From contig CAVQEG010000001.1 of the NCBI GenBank assembly GCA_963711465.1, forward strand, positions 2,356,001-2,420,000: a stretch of 64,000 bases of DNA, read 5' to 3'. Under the pieces are notes generated by a model. The model did no database searches, was not told the DNA's origin, and saw nothing but the letters and a program-made list of their open reading frames with translations. The DNA comes from CAVQEG01 sp963711465 (lineage in GTDB: Bacteria; Bacteroidota; Ignavibacteria; OLB7). Below, one piece after another: positions 19,501 through 27,243 of this stretch (the stretch's first letter is position 1; each line of letters begins with the position of its first letter). The position numbers and the translations under genes are program-made.

Positions 19501-20073
19501 ATCGGCCTCGCACTCGTGCACAGTCTCGTGTCGATGCATGGTGGCCATGTCGAAGCGCAGAGCGACGGCATCGGCCATGGATGCACCTTCGAGGTCCGGC
19601 TCCCGCTGGCCTCCTCCACCGACGGCAGTGTGCGCATCGATGCCACCGAACCGATCGCCATAGCGGCCGAGACCCGCGCGCGCCGGATCCTCGTGGTCGA
19701 TGACAACGTCGACGCCGCCACGACCGTCGCGCGTCGGCTCCAGTTGCTGGGCCACACCGTCTGGCAGGCCCACGACGGTCCGACCGCTCTCGACCTCGCG
19801 CGGGAACATCGCCCGGAGGTCGTGTTGCTGGACATCGGCCTGCCCGGACTCGACGGCTATGAGGTGGCACGCCGTCTGCGAGACGATGCGACGTTCGCAA
19901 ACACGATGCTCATCGCGGTCACCGGCTACGGTCAGTCGGAAGATCGCCGCCGCTCCAGCGACGCCGGGTTCAATCACCATCTGGTCAAACCCGTCGATCT
20001 CGACGTGCTCGCTCGACTCGTTTCGCATGCGGCGGCGACCGACTCGAAGCCGCGCGCACGAACCACCGGGTGA
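16573..20073 (+). CDS. Membrane hybrid sensor histidine kinase with DUF4118-like region, five PAS domains and receiver
   Basis: A signal-transduction kinase of 1166 residues. Order: an N-terminal block of about four hydrophobic helices resembling the DUF4118/KdpD membrane domain (residues about 12-105); PAS domains beginning near YGALFSNSP, RMRGIIDGTS, LESLLANAPIG, RFRVALKNSP and RFRGTFENAAIG, with coiled coils between (ELADAHERLEESNGRM); a HisKA domain with phosphorylatable His799 in AMLGHELRNPLAPIS; a HATPase_c domain with N and G boxes (NLLNNASKYTENGG, GLGIGLALVHSL); and a C-terminal receiver with acidic pocket VVDDNVD and Asp1087 in LLDIGLPGLDGY. The start at MNAFTRFRQ avoids an N-terminal extension without homology. 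No separate output regulator is adjacent, so it may phosphorelay to a distant partner. It probably shares a transcript with the next gene (12 nt gap). Confidence 0.92.
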   Translation: MNAFTRFRQSTVGRITVPVVAVAAALGLRLILSRPLVPDVTLLLFVVAITVSALLCGWRSGMVATALTAVAVEIYLFEPIGTFQLDRGPDVLKVLLVILEGFLISGLAGGLRSALLRSRDTRTRYGALFSNSPVSVLLIDPETLSFMDFNGQAHRSLGYDREGFATLRLSDIAVGRSHEQIGELIRHVPAEETARFECQLAHRDGSVRTVLVTAQSIAVENRSCIHAVMLDITDRVRAEEKLARLTNTLEQRVEARTRELADAHERLEESNGRMRGIIDGTSDPIAAVDTSYRLIAFNTAYEHEFRTLFGRSIRLGDDIVEVLGRLTDDRAGVLEMWDRALRGEEFTVTERFEARDMQHVFEITYCSIHDQSGALIGASQFVRDVTERAVAEDEVQRLNQRLEALVEERTAELESLLANAPIGFAFFDPDARFLRINEPLAKINGISREEHIGRRVRDLLPEIADTVEPIVERVFATGEAVSDFEMTGQTPASPGFRRSWLTGFYPVRNRDGDVTMVGAVVTEITERKLVEEALRESEERFRVALKNSPIIVYRNDLEGRFTWVHGLRGDYTEEDLIGRRGEDFLPPDRAREINALKQQVIDDGVGLRTEFWMHLNGTRHYYDMTIEPLRDASQHIVGLTVAMMDITSLKETERALRDSERRFRGTFENAAIGIAHVDGDGRWLRVNQKLCDIVGYSRAEMTRTTFQEITHPDDLERDVEQFRRLIDGEIGSYQLEKRYFHKSGRVIWTALSVALQRDDDGGFAYAISMIEDITARKHAEKALHRADEAKNQFLAMLGHELRNPLAPISNALSILTEEGIGGEEAVGLHEIMDRQVRHLTRLVDDLLEVSRITRGKIQLRRELIDLVDVARRAAEDAAPTLRERSHRFSLSLPELPVFIDADPTRMEQVIANLLNNASKYTENGGEISMSLELDGEEAVICVRDNGIGIDRETLPHVFDLFTQSPRSLDRSQGGLGIGLALVHSLVSMHGGHVEAQSDGIGHGCTFEVRLPLASSTDGSVRIDATEPIAIAAETRARRILVVDDNVDAATTVARRLQLLGHTVWQAHDGPTALDLAREHRPEVVLLDIGLPGLDGYEVARRLRDDATFANTMLIAVTGYGQSEDRRRSSDAGFNHHLVKPVDLDVLARLVSHAAATDSKPRARTTG

Positions 20074-20085
20074 ATTCAACGTATC

Positions 20086-21006
20086 ATGGCCCACTGCACT
20101 CCTCACGCGTGGACGACCTGCGCCGTTGCGGTCGTTCTCGCTCTTGCCGCCCTCGCCTGCGACGACGGTGAACCCGTTCCCAATCAGACGCGCTCCATGT
20201 CGACACGCGACCAGGTCTCCACCGCCTCCTTTCTCTCCCGGTATTCCTTCGACGACTCCGCGACGGTGGTGACGGTGCCCCATGACCTCAAGGAGATCTC
20301 CGGCCTTGCGCTCAGTCCCGACGGCCGACTGTTCGCGGAGGAAGACGAAGACGGAACGGTCTACCAGCTCGACCCGAATGACGGCACCATCATCAAGCGA
20401 TTCAGTATCGGAGACAAGAAGGACAAACCGATGCATGGCGACTTCGAGGACCTCGAGATCGTGGGCGATCGGTTCTACCTGATGGAAAGCGGTGGCGACA
20501 TCTACGCGTTCAACGAGGGAAGCGACGGTGCGGTGGTTCCGTACGATCGGATCAAGACGGGACTCTCGGACAAGAACAACATCGAAGGGCTCTGCTACGA
20601 CCCGTCGACGAACGCGCTGCTGATGGCTCTCAAGGACGATCCGGGGAAGGGGCTGCACGACGTGCGAGCGATCTGGTCGTGGTCGCTCGAGGACGGCACG
20701 ACGTCGGCGAAGCCGCGCTTCACGCTCAGCCGCGACTCGCTGCATCGCTGTCTCGACGCGTCATCGTTCCATCCCTCGGCGATCGCGCGCACGCCGGACG
20801 GTTCATTCCTCGTGCTCTCGGCCCACGTGCCCTCGATCGTCGAGATCTCCTCTGACGGAACGATCATCGACTGCCGGCAGCTGTCCGACGGGCTGCACCC
20901 GCAGCCCGAGGGCGTGGCGGTCATGCCCGACGGCACACTGCTGATCAGCAGCGAGGGACACGGCGTCGAGCCGCGATTGGTTCGGATCGCTCCGACGAAG
21001 CGGTAG
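20086..21006 (+). CDS. SdiA-regulated/YjiK-like beta-propeller lipoprotein
   Basis: The product has 306 residues. A signal peptide ends in a lipobox-like ALACD, so it is probably a lipoprotein. The mature part looks like a beta-propeller of the SdiA-regulated (YjiK) family: KEISGLALSPDGRLFAEEDE, GDFEDLEIVGDRFYLMES, NNIEGLCYDPSTNALLMALK and HPQPEGVAVMPDGTLLISSEGH. These acidic blade signatures often bind Ca2+ and recall esterase-like propellers. The biochemical role in this family is not established. It starts 12 nt after the hybrid kinase stop, suggesting the same operon, and ends 20 nt from the convergent HD-PycTM gene. Confidence 0.82.
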   Translation: MAHCTPHAWTTCAVAVVLALAALACDDGEPVPNQTRSMSTRDQVSTASFLSRYSFDDSATVVTVPHDLKEISGLALSPDGRLFAEEDEDGTVYQLDPNDGTIIKRFSIGDKKDKPMHGDFEDLEIVGDRFYLMESGGDIYAFNEGSDGAVVPYDRIKTGLSDKNNIEGLCYDPSTNALLMALKDDPGKGLHDVRAIWSWSLEDGTTSAKPRFTLSRDSLHRCLDASSFHPSAIARTPDGSFLVLSAHVPSIVEISSDGTIIDCRQLSDGLHPQPEGVAVMPDGTLLISSEGHGVEPRLVRIAPTKR

Positions 21007-21026
21007 CCGTCGTCGGCAGCATCGCC

Positions 21027-22394
21027 TCACATCGCCTGCGCGTGCAGCGCGAACGCCACGATGTAGGCGAGCACGGCGATGATCAGTCCGTACATGAAGA
21101 CCGTGTAGCAGATGCGCAGGTAGTGATACTTCCGACCGAGCACCTGCCCGAGCGAGTAGAGATCGCGTATCAGCGTTCCGTAGAGATACGCCTCGTCGTT
21201 GAGCATGGTCTTCATCGCCGACTCGTAGAGCCCGAGATCGACTTTGTAGAAGTTCCCGAAGAACAGGAGGTTCGTCCGCCGCGCGGTGATGTCCTCGTCG
21301 GTAAACGTCCCCGAGGTCACCTTCGGTCGCGTCGCCAGAGTGGCGAAGATGATGGTGAGAACGCAGACGACCAGGAGGATGACGGTGGGCCCGACGAGGA
21401 ACGGCGTTTCGGCGAGCCGTCGCAGCAGCACCGAGACGATGATCGAGATGATGATGGCGTTCACCGAAATCATGATGTTCGCCTTGCCGTCGGCCATCGA
21501 GCTGAGGTTGATGTGATTGCGCGAGGCGGTACGGAAGACGGTTTCGACACCACGTTTCGGGCGATCACGTTTCTTCTTCTTCTCTTCTTTCTTCCGCCGC
21601 TTCCGTTCCTTCCGGATCTTTTTCCTCTCCTCCTGCCACCGCTCGACGACGTCCTGCGTAATTGCCTCCTTCGCCTGGTCTAGTCGTCGCCCGACGGTCT
21701 CGTCGACAGCGGCAACGCCGTTGACCGCAGCGGCCTCACCGGCACCATCGATCGACACCTCCTCGAGCAGCCGCTGCATCTTCTGAAGGTTGCGCTCGCG
21801 CTGTTCGCCGTATCGGGCGCGCGCATAGGGTGTGTGGAATCGATGTTCTTCAATGAATTCGACGTTGCGACCGAACCAGTCGCGGTCGGAGTATTCGATG
21901 TTGAGCACCTGGCTCCACTCGCGGCGCAGGGCGCGGACGCGCTTGGTGTACTTCCTGCGGCCGACGTGCACCATATCGGCATCGCAGATCACTTCCTGCA
22001 GAAGGGTTTCCGGATGGTGCGGGAATCGGGTAGCGAGGATGCAGTCGACCACACGCGCAATGCGATCGGCGGGATAGTCGAGTTCGGTGAGGAGATCGCG
22101 CGCCACCTCGGCACTACGCTCCTCATGTCCGGCATAGACATCGATGTAGCCGATGTCATGCAGCCACGCGGCGATGACGACGACCTCCAGATCGTCGTCG
22201 CTCAGGCCCGACGCGGCACCGATCTCCCCGGCTGCCTCGACCACGTCGCGCGTGTGCCGAAGGTCGTGGTAGTGCCGATCGTCGGGAAGGCGATGCTTGA
22301 ACGCGTCGCGCACGTATGACTCCACGCGATCGATGACCTCGGAGTCGCCGAGGAGTTCCTTCGAACCGCCCTTCTTGTCCTTCGATTTTCCCAT
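21027..22394 (-). CDS. HD-domain phosphohydrolase fused to Pycsar-type transmembrane effector (PycTM) domain
   Basis: The product has 455 residues. N-terminal HD domain: HDLRHTRDVVEAA, the HD pair in AAWLHDIGYIDVYAGHE, and a late metal-ligand region CDADMVHVG. A linker of roughly 60 residues is exceptionally basic and charged (RKERKRRKKEEKKKKRDRP). The C-terminal 150 residues match the PycTM module (Pfam DUF5706, as I recall): NLSSMADGKANIMISVNAII, a second helix VILLVVCVLTIIFATL, the region TNLLFFGNFYKVDL, and a last helix YGLIIAVLAYIVAFAL. In characterised Pycsar systems this module is a membrane-disrupting effector gated by cyclic UMP/CMP from a neighbouring PycC cyclase. HD-PycTM fusions occur in Bacteroidota chromosomes; no cyclase is adjacent here. 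The start at MGKSKDKKGG (22394) was chosen; MKFRANAV (22442) is an alternative. Confidence 0.85.
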   Translation of the reverse strand: MGKSKDKKGGSKELLGDSEVIDRVESYVRDAFKHRLPDDRHYHDLRHTRDVVEAAGEIGAASGLSDDDLEVVVIAAWLHDIGYIDVYAGHEERSAEVARDLLTELDYPADRIARVVDCILATRFPHHPETLLQEVICDADMVHVGRRKYTKRVRALRREWSQVLNIEYSDRDWFGRNVEFIEEHRFHTPYARARYGEQRERNLQKMQRLLEEVSIDGAGEAAAVNGVAAVDETVGRRLDQAKEAITQDVVERWQEERKKIRKERKRRKKEEKKKKRDRPKRGVETVFRTASRNHINLSSMADGKANIMISVNAIIISIIVSVLLRRLAETPFLVGPTVILLVVCVLTIIFATLATRPKVTSGTFTDEDITARRTNLLFFGNFYKVDLGLYESAMKTMLNDEAYLYGTLIRDLYSLGQVLGRKYHYLRICYTVFMYGLIIAVLAYIVAFALHAQAM

Positions 22395-22546
22395 AGTCGT
22401 ATCGATGCGCCGTCGGTCGACGGCATTGGCACGAAACTTCATCACGTCAACAAGCGCGCCAAGGCGGGCGCGTCCGATTCGCAGTCGAACGTTGCCGGGG
22501 TGCGGATCGGATCCGTTCGGAATTCCCCCACGATTGCCCGTCGCCA

Positions 22547-25273
22547 ATGAGACCGCTCTGTCTGATCGCACTGCTTGCGATCGCATCACCCACCCTTGCG
22601 CAGCCGACGCAATCCAGCGCATCACCCGCGACGCGCACCGACGGTGCCGACTCGACCGGCGCGGCCGCCGACACGGCGACGGCCCTGCAAACGCTGAGCG
22701 TCACTGCCGGGGCCGCCTACCGCGCCGGCGGATTCCATCGGTTCCTCTACGGCGATCTGTGGCGCGACGTCTGGACGACGCCGGTTCGCGTTCACGTGCT
22801 CGACCTCGATACGTTCGCCGGAGGATTGACACCGACCGAACAGGGCGGTGGACTGCAGACGCTCGGACTGCACCTCCGCGGCGCCGACGGCCGTGAGTAC
22901 AAATTCCGCTCGGTCAACAAGAATCCTGAGAAGGCAATTCCGGCGGCGGTGCGCAATACGTTCATCGAGCGAATTACCCAGGACCTGACCGCTTCGATAT
23001 TTCCCGGTGGCGCGCTCGTGGCCGAGCCGATCATGGATGCCGAGGGCGTGCTCAACGCGCCGGTGCAGCTGGTCGTGATGCCGGACTCGCCGAAGCTCGG
23101 TCAATTCCGCGCGAAATTCGGACGCATGCTCGGCACCATCGAAGTGAAGCCCGACGAGGGTCCCCATGACACGCCGGGATTCGCCGGTTCGAGCAAAATC
23201 AAGGGAACGCTGAAGGTGCTGGGTGACATGGAGAACGACAACCGCGAGCGTGTCGACGCGCGGGCCTACCTCACCGCACGGCTCGTCGACGCTGTGCTCG
23301 GCGACTGGGATCGGCATGTCGATCAGTGGCGCTGGGCGAGCCGCGAGCGCCGCGTCAACGGCGTGCAGCTGCGCGTGTGGGAGCCGATCCCCGCGGATCG
23401 CGACCAGGCGCTGGCGCGCTTCGACGGCCTGGTGCCGACACTCGCCACGCACGCGATCACGCAGATCCAGAGCGCCGACAAGACGTATCCGCCGGCGTTC
23501 AATCTGTCGTGGAGCGGACGGTACACCGATCGCGTGTTCCTCCCCCATCTGGATCGGGCGACGTGGGATTCGGTAACCGACGCCGTCATCGCCCGATTGA
23601 CCGACTCGGTGATACGCAACGCGGCCCATCGCCTCCCGCCCGAATGGTATGCCGTCGCCGGCAGTCGAGTCGAGAAACTGCTCATCGCACGCCGCGACGG
23701 ACTGCGCGACTACTCTCACCGCTACTACCGCCTGCTGGCCGGTACCGTCGACATCTACGGTTCGGACCGCAGCGAACTGGCGCTCGTCGACCGTCTGGCC
23801 AACGACCGCGTCCGCGTCCGCCTCTGGATGCGGGACGACTCGACGTACGCCCCGATCGATCCGCCGATGTTCGACCGCACCTTCGACGCGGACGAAACCG
23901 GCGACATCCGGATCTATCTGCGCGGCGGGGACGATCGCGCCGAGGTGAGCGGCCGGGTCGAGCGCAGCATCGACGTACGCGTGATCGGAGGTGGTGGCGA
24001 CGACACGCTCATCGATCGTTCGCACGTGGCTGGCTGGACGGTGCTTCCCTTCATCCCCGGTGCGGAGACCGCGACGCGATTCTACGATGAGGACACGAAG
24101 GATGGTGACTACGAGCTCGCCGCCGGCACCTCGTTCGACGATTCGAAGTGGGACACGCCATCGGAGGACGAACCGGAGAAGCGCTACCAGCCGACGCCGC
24201 GGGACTGGGGAAGCAGTTGGGGCATCGGCGGCTGGATCTGGTACGATCCGGATCTCGGAGTGACGCTCGGCATCGGACCGACGATGGTGCAGTATGGATT
24301 CCGCGCCGATCCATACGTCTATCGAATGCAGCTGCTCGGCGGCTACGCGACCGGGATCAACGGTTTCGAAGTCGATTACGACGGGTGGTTCCGCAACATC
24401 GTTCGCGGAGCCGAACTCCACGCCGAAGCGCACGGGAGCGAACTGGGCATCGTCGATTTCTACGGGATCGGCAACACGGTTGATGGCGATTCACTCGAGC
24501 CGGACGAATACTACGAGGCACCGCTGGACCGCATTCGACTCGAGACGTCGCTGCGGTTCCCCGCAGAGGGCGCCTTCAACGTGGAGCTGGGCGTATTCGG
24601 ACGCTACACGCATGCCCGGCTTACGGCCGACCATCCGACGCTGCTCGGAGAGACGCGTCCATACGGAGTCGAAGAGCTCTACATGGCGGGAGCGCGGTCG
24701 TCGGTGGAATTCGATACACGCGATCACACGCGCACCGCGACGCATGGCGCGTTCATCGATATCACGGGCGACTTGCTCCCTGCGATTCTCGATAACCGCG
24801 AAACCTACGGTGCCGTCCGAGGCGAGGCGCGAACGTATCTGACGCTGCACGCGCCGACCGACGCGACTCTGGCGCTGCGAATTGCGGGTGCAATGGTGAG
24901 CGACGGACGCCCCTTTTTCGAATCCGCATTCATCGGCGGATACGGCAGTCTTCGGGGGTATGAAACCAACCGATTCGCCGGCGATGCATCCCTGGTCGGC
25001 AACGCCGAACTGCGCGTGAAACTCTTCGACCACGGATTGATACTTCCGGGCGAATTCGGCCTGAGTGCATTTGCCGAAGCGGGACGTGTATTCGTGCGGG
25101 AATCGGAAGAGGGAGCCGGGCAGGAATTCACCGACGGCTCGGCATGGCATCCGTCGTATGGTGGCGGCGCGTGGATTTCATTCGTCCGTCCCGAATACCT
25201 GCTCAGCGTGTACGCTGCTCATTCCACCCAGCAATCGATCGCCTGGTATCTCGGAATCGGATTTATGTATTAG
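22547..25273 (+). CDS. BamA/TamA-superfamily outer membrane protein with large periplasmic N-terminal domain
   Basis: The product has 908 residues, with signal peptide MRPLCLIALLAIASPTLAQ. Residues about 60-560 form a soluble domain without POTRA signatures that I recognise (FLYGDLWRDVWTTPVRV, RLVDAVLGDWDRHVDQWRW, YLRGGDDRAEVSGRV); the DWDRH motif recalls kinase-like or phosphodiesterase-fused surface antigen proteins. The last 350 or so residues are beta-strand-rich and resemble a surface antigen/Omp85-type barrel: FIGGYGSLRGYETNRFAG corresponds to the conserved Omp85 RGY loop, and the chain ends in aromatic residue YLGIGFMY. It is divergent from the HD-PycTM gene across 152 nt. Similar proteins are often called metallophosphatase-associated or hypothetical surface antigens; the function is not known. 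Confidence 0.82.
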   Translation: MRPLCLIALLAIASPTLAQPTQSSASPATRTDGADSTGAAADTATALQTLSVTAGAAYRAGGFHRFLYGDLWRDVWTTPVRVHVLDLDTFAGGLTPTEQGGGLQTLGLHLRGADGREYKFRSVNKNPEKAIPAAVRNTFIERITQDLTASIFPGGALVAEPIMDAEGVLNAPVQLVVMPDSPKLGQFRAKFGRMLGTIEVKPDEGPHDTPGFAGSSKIKGTLKVLGDMENDNRERVDARAYLTARLVDAVLGDWDRHVDQWRWASRERRVNGVQLRVWEPIPADRDQALARFDGLVPTLATHAITQIQSADKTYPPAFNLSWSGRYTDRVFLPHLDRATWDSVTDAVIARLTDSVIRNAAHRLPPEWYAVAGSRVEKLLIARRDGLRDYSHRYYRLLAGTVDIYGSDRSELALVDRLANDRVRVRLWMRDDSTYAPIDPPMFDRTFDADETGDIRIYLRGGDDRAEVSGRVERSIDVRVIGGGGDDTLIDRSHVAGWTVLPFIPGAETATRFYDEDTKDGDYELAAGTSFDDSKWDTPSEDEPEKRYQPTPRDWGSSWGIGGWIWYDPDLGVTLGIGPTMVQYGFRADPYVYRMQLLGGYATGINGFEVDYDGWFRNIVRGAELHAEAHGSELGIVDFYGIGNTVDGDSLEPDEYYEAPLDRIRLETSLRFPAEGAFNVELGVFGRYTHARLTADHPTLLGETRPYGVEELYMAGARSSVEFDTRDHTRTATHGAFIDITGDLLPAILDNRETYGAVRGEARTYLTLHAPTDATLALRIAGAMVSDGRPFFESAFIGGYGSLRGYETNRFAGDASLVGNAELRVKLFDHGLILPGEFGLSAFAEAGRVFVRESEEGAGQEFTDGSAWHPSYGGGAWISFVRPEYLLSVYAAHSTQQSIAWYLGIGFMY

Positions 25274-25346
25274 CCCGCCTCGGAGGAGAATCGTTCACGA
25301 GGTCGACAGTCCAACCGCGCACGGAATTGGCACCCGGTCCGGTTCC

Positions 25347-25811
25347 TCACGGATGCGGTCCGCCGGGACCGATCTGCAGCGTGAAGCGCAGCGTATCGGT
25401 ATCGGGATCATCGACGGGCGAGGCGGTGATATCGTAGGAACCGCCGGAGAGATTCGTCGGCCAGTCGCGCACCTCCATCGGCTCGACGGGAGTTTCCGGT
25501 TCGAGCTTGCCGTCGGGTCCGTGCAGTGTGAAGATGCGGGCGACAGCGGACTCGTTGTCGATCTGGAAGATGACGGGACCGGGCTCGAAACGGGGCGGCA
25601 TATCGATGCCATCGTCGGTGAGTTTGACGGGCACGGTGGGCAGTTCCATTCCGGGAGGACCCGCCAGCGTACTGTTGGCCGAATCGCGATCGGTTTCAGG
25701 CATTTTGATATTCCGATCGGGACAGGCGGCGAGGGTAACCGAGAGCAGTGCAAGCAGCGGGATGAGGCGGGCGAGATTGCGTCCGGAAGCGCTGGAAGAG
25801 GAGATCGGCAT
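25347..25811 (-). CDS. Putative lipoprotein, cupredoxin-like fold possible
   Basis: The product has 154 residues. The start at MPISSSSASG (25811) gives a lipoprotein signal with lipobox TLAACP. The mature domain is beta-rich: GPVIFQIDNESAVARIFTLHG and LSGGSYDITASP resemble the cupredoxin-like pattern in which a Gly-Pro-hydrophobic strand precedes Asn, but no Cys-His-Met copper-site set is present. It stands alone between a BamA-like gene (convergent) and the DUF1328 gene. The function is unknown. The frame extends upstream to 26192, but that part overlaps the DUF1328 gene and is implausible. Confidence 0.65.
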   Translation of the reverse strand: MPISSSSASGRNLARLIPLLALLSVTLAACPDRNIKMPETDRDSANSTLAGPPGMELPTVPVKLTDDGIDMPPRFEPGPVIFQIDNESAVARIFTLHGPDGKLEPETPVEPMEVRDWPTNLSGGSYDITASPVDDPDTDTLRFTLQIGPGGPHP

Positions 25812-25993
25812 GGTTTCGGGAATTGTGAGTTCTGTCGAGTTGCGAACCCACCGCGGGGGGCAGGTGGCTCCGATCGTTCGGCAGCCCCTGTCCTGATCGA
25901 TCGGCAGGGGAAACCGATCGGTTTCGCGGACAGGGGCGTACCGAAATCCGGAGGGCATGGCCCTCGAAATAATCCGGGGAATTGCGGTGGTCG

Positions 25994-26158
25994 CTACGTG
26001 CGGCGCATCAGGCCCATCACGAGTGTGATGAGGAATACGACGATGAACACGTAAAACAGAATCGTCGCAATACCGGCGGCGCCCTGAGCAATTCCGCCAA
26101 ATCCGAAGATGGCGGCGACGATCGCCACCACGAGAAATATCAAAGCCCACTTCAGCAT
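25994..26158 (-). CDS. DUF1328/YtjA-family small membrane protein
   Basis: A 54-residue protein with two hydrophobic helices separated by a Gly/Ala-rich turn: MLKWALIFLVVAIVAAIFGF, then GGIAQGAAGIATILFYVFIV, ending GLMRRT. This pattern (MLxWALxFLVxAxxAAxxGFGGIA) is characteristic of the UPF0391/DUF1328 family of inner-membrane proteins, often induced by stress in proteobacteria. A Shine-Dalgarno-like AGAGGAAG lies about 7 nt before the ATG. It is a single gene between the lipoprotein and the end of the cta operon. Its molecular function is unknown. Confidence 0.85.
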   Translation of the reverse strand: MLKWALIFLVVAIVAAIFGFGGIAQGAAGIATILFYVFIVVFLITLVMGLMRRT

Positions 26159-26243
26159 GGCTGTCTTCCTCTCTTGCTGTGAACTCGGTCATGATTCGTA
26201 ATGCCCTACCGGCGGCGAACGTTCACGAACCGTGCCAGAGTCC

Positions 26244-26540
26244 CTACCGCATGGGCAGCCAGCCGCGCGAGATGTAGTCACCGAAGGTGAGCGTCACCAT
26301 GATGAGGAACCAGACGAAGCCGGCGCCGACGAAGATCCAGGTGAGCTTACTGGAGAACTTGACGTGCATGAAGAACAGGATGACCAGCGCCGCCTTGATC
26401 GCGGCGATGGTCAGGGCCGAAAAGAGGCTGATGGTATGACCCAGATCGAGGTTGGCGATCACCACGGTGAGCACAAGCAGCACCATGAGTGCAGCAAAGA
26501 CGACCCAGTAGGTTTTCGCCGATACGATGTGTCCTGACAT
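26244..26540 (-). CDS. ctaF: caa3-type cytochrome c oxidase subunit IV
   Basis: The product has 98 residues with three hydrophobic helices (VFAALMVLLVLTVVIANL, LTIAAIKAALVILFFMHVKF, WIFVGAGFVWFLIMVTLTFG). The motif AAIKAALVILFFMHVKFSSKL is typical of subunit IV (CtaF / COX4 prokaryotic type) of caa3 oxidases. It is the last gene of the act-cta operon, 33 nt after subunit III. It probably stabilises the oxidase; it has no redox centre. Confidence 0.92.
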   Translation of the reverse strand: MSGHIVSAKTYWVVFAALMVLLVLTVVIANLDLGHTISLFSALTIAAIKAALVILFFMHVKFSSKLTWIFVGAGFVWFLIMVTLTFGDYISRGWLPMR

Positions 26541-26573
26541 GACGGAGCGGAAATGAGATGACCGACGTGAGTG

Positions 26574-27242
<669 letters not shown>

Positions 27243-27243
27243 C

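Noticed and set aside
19243..20745. A 500-codon minus-strand frame across the histidine kinase end
   Set aside because: Antisense of the HATPase, receiver and lipoprotein coding sequence.
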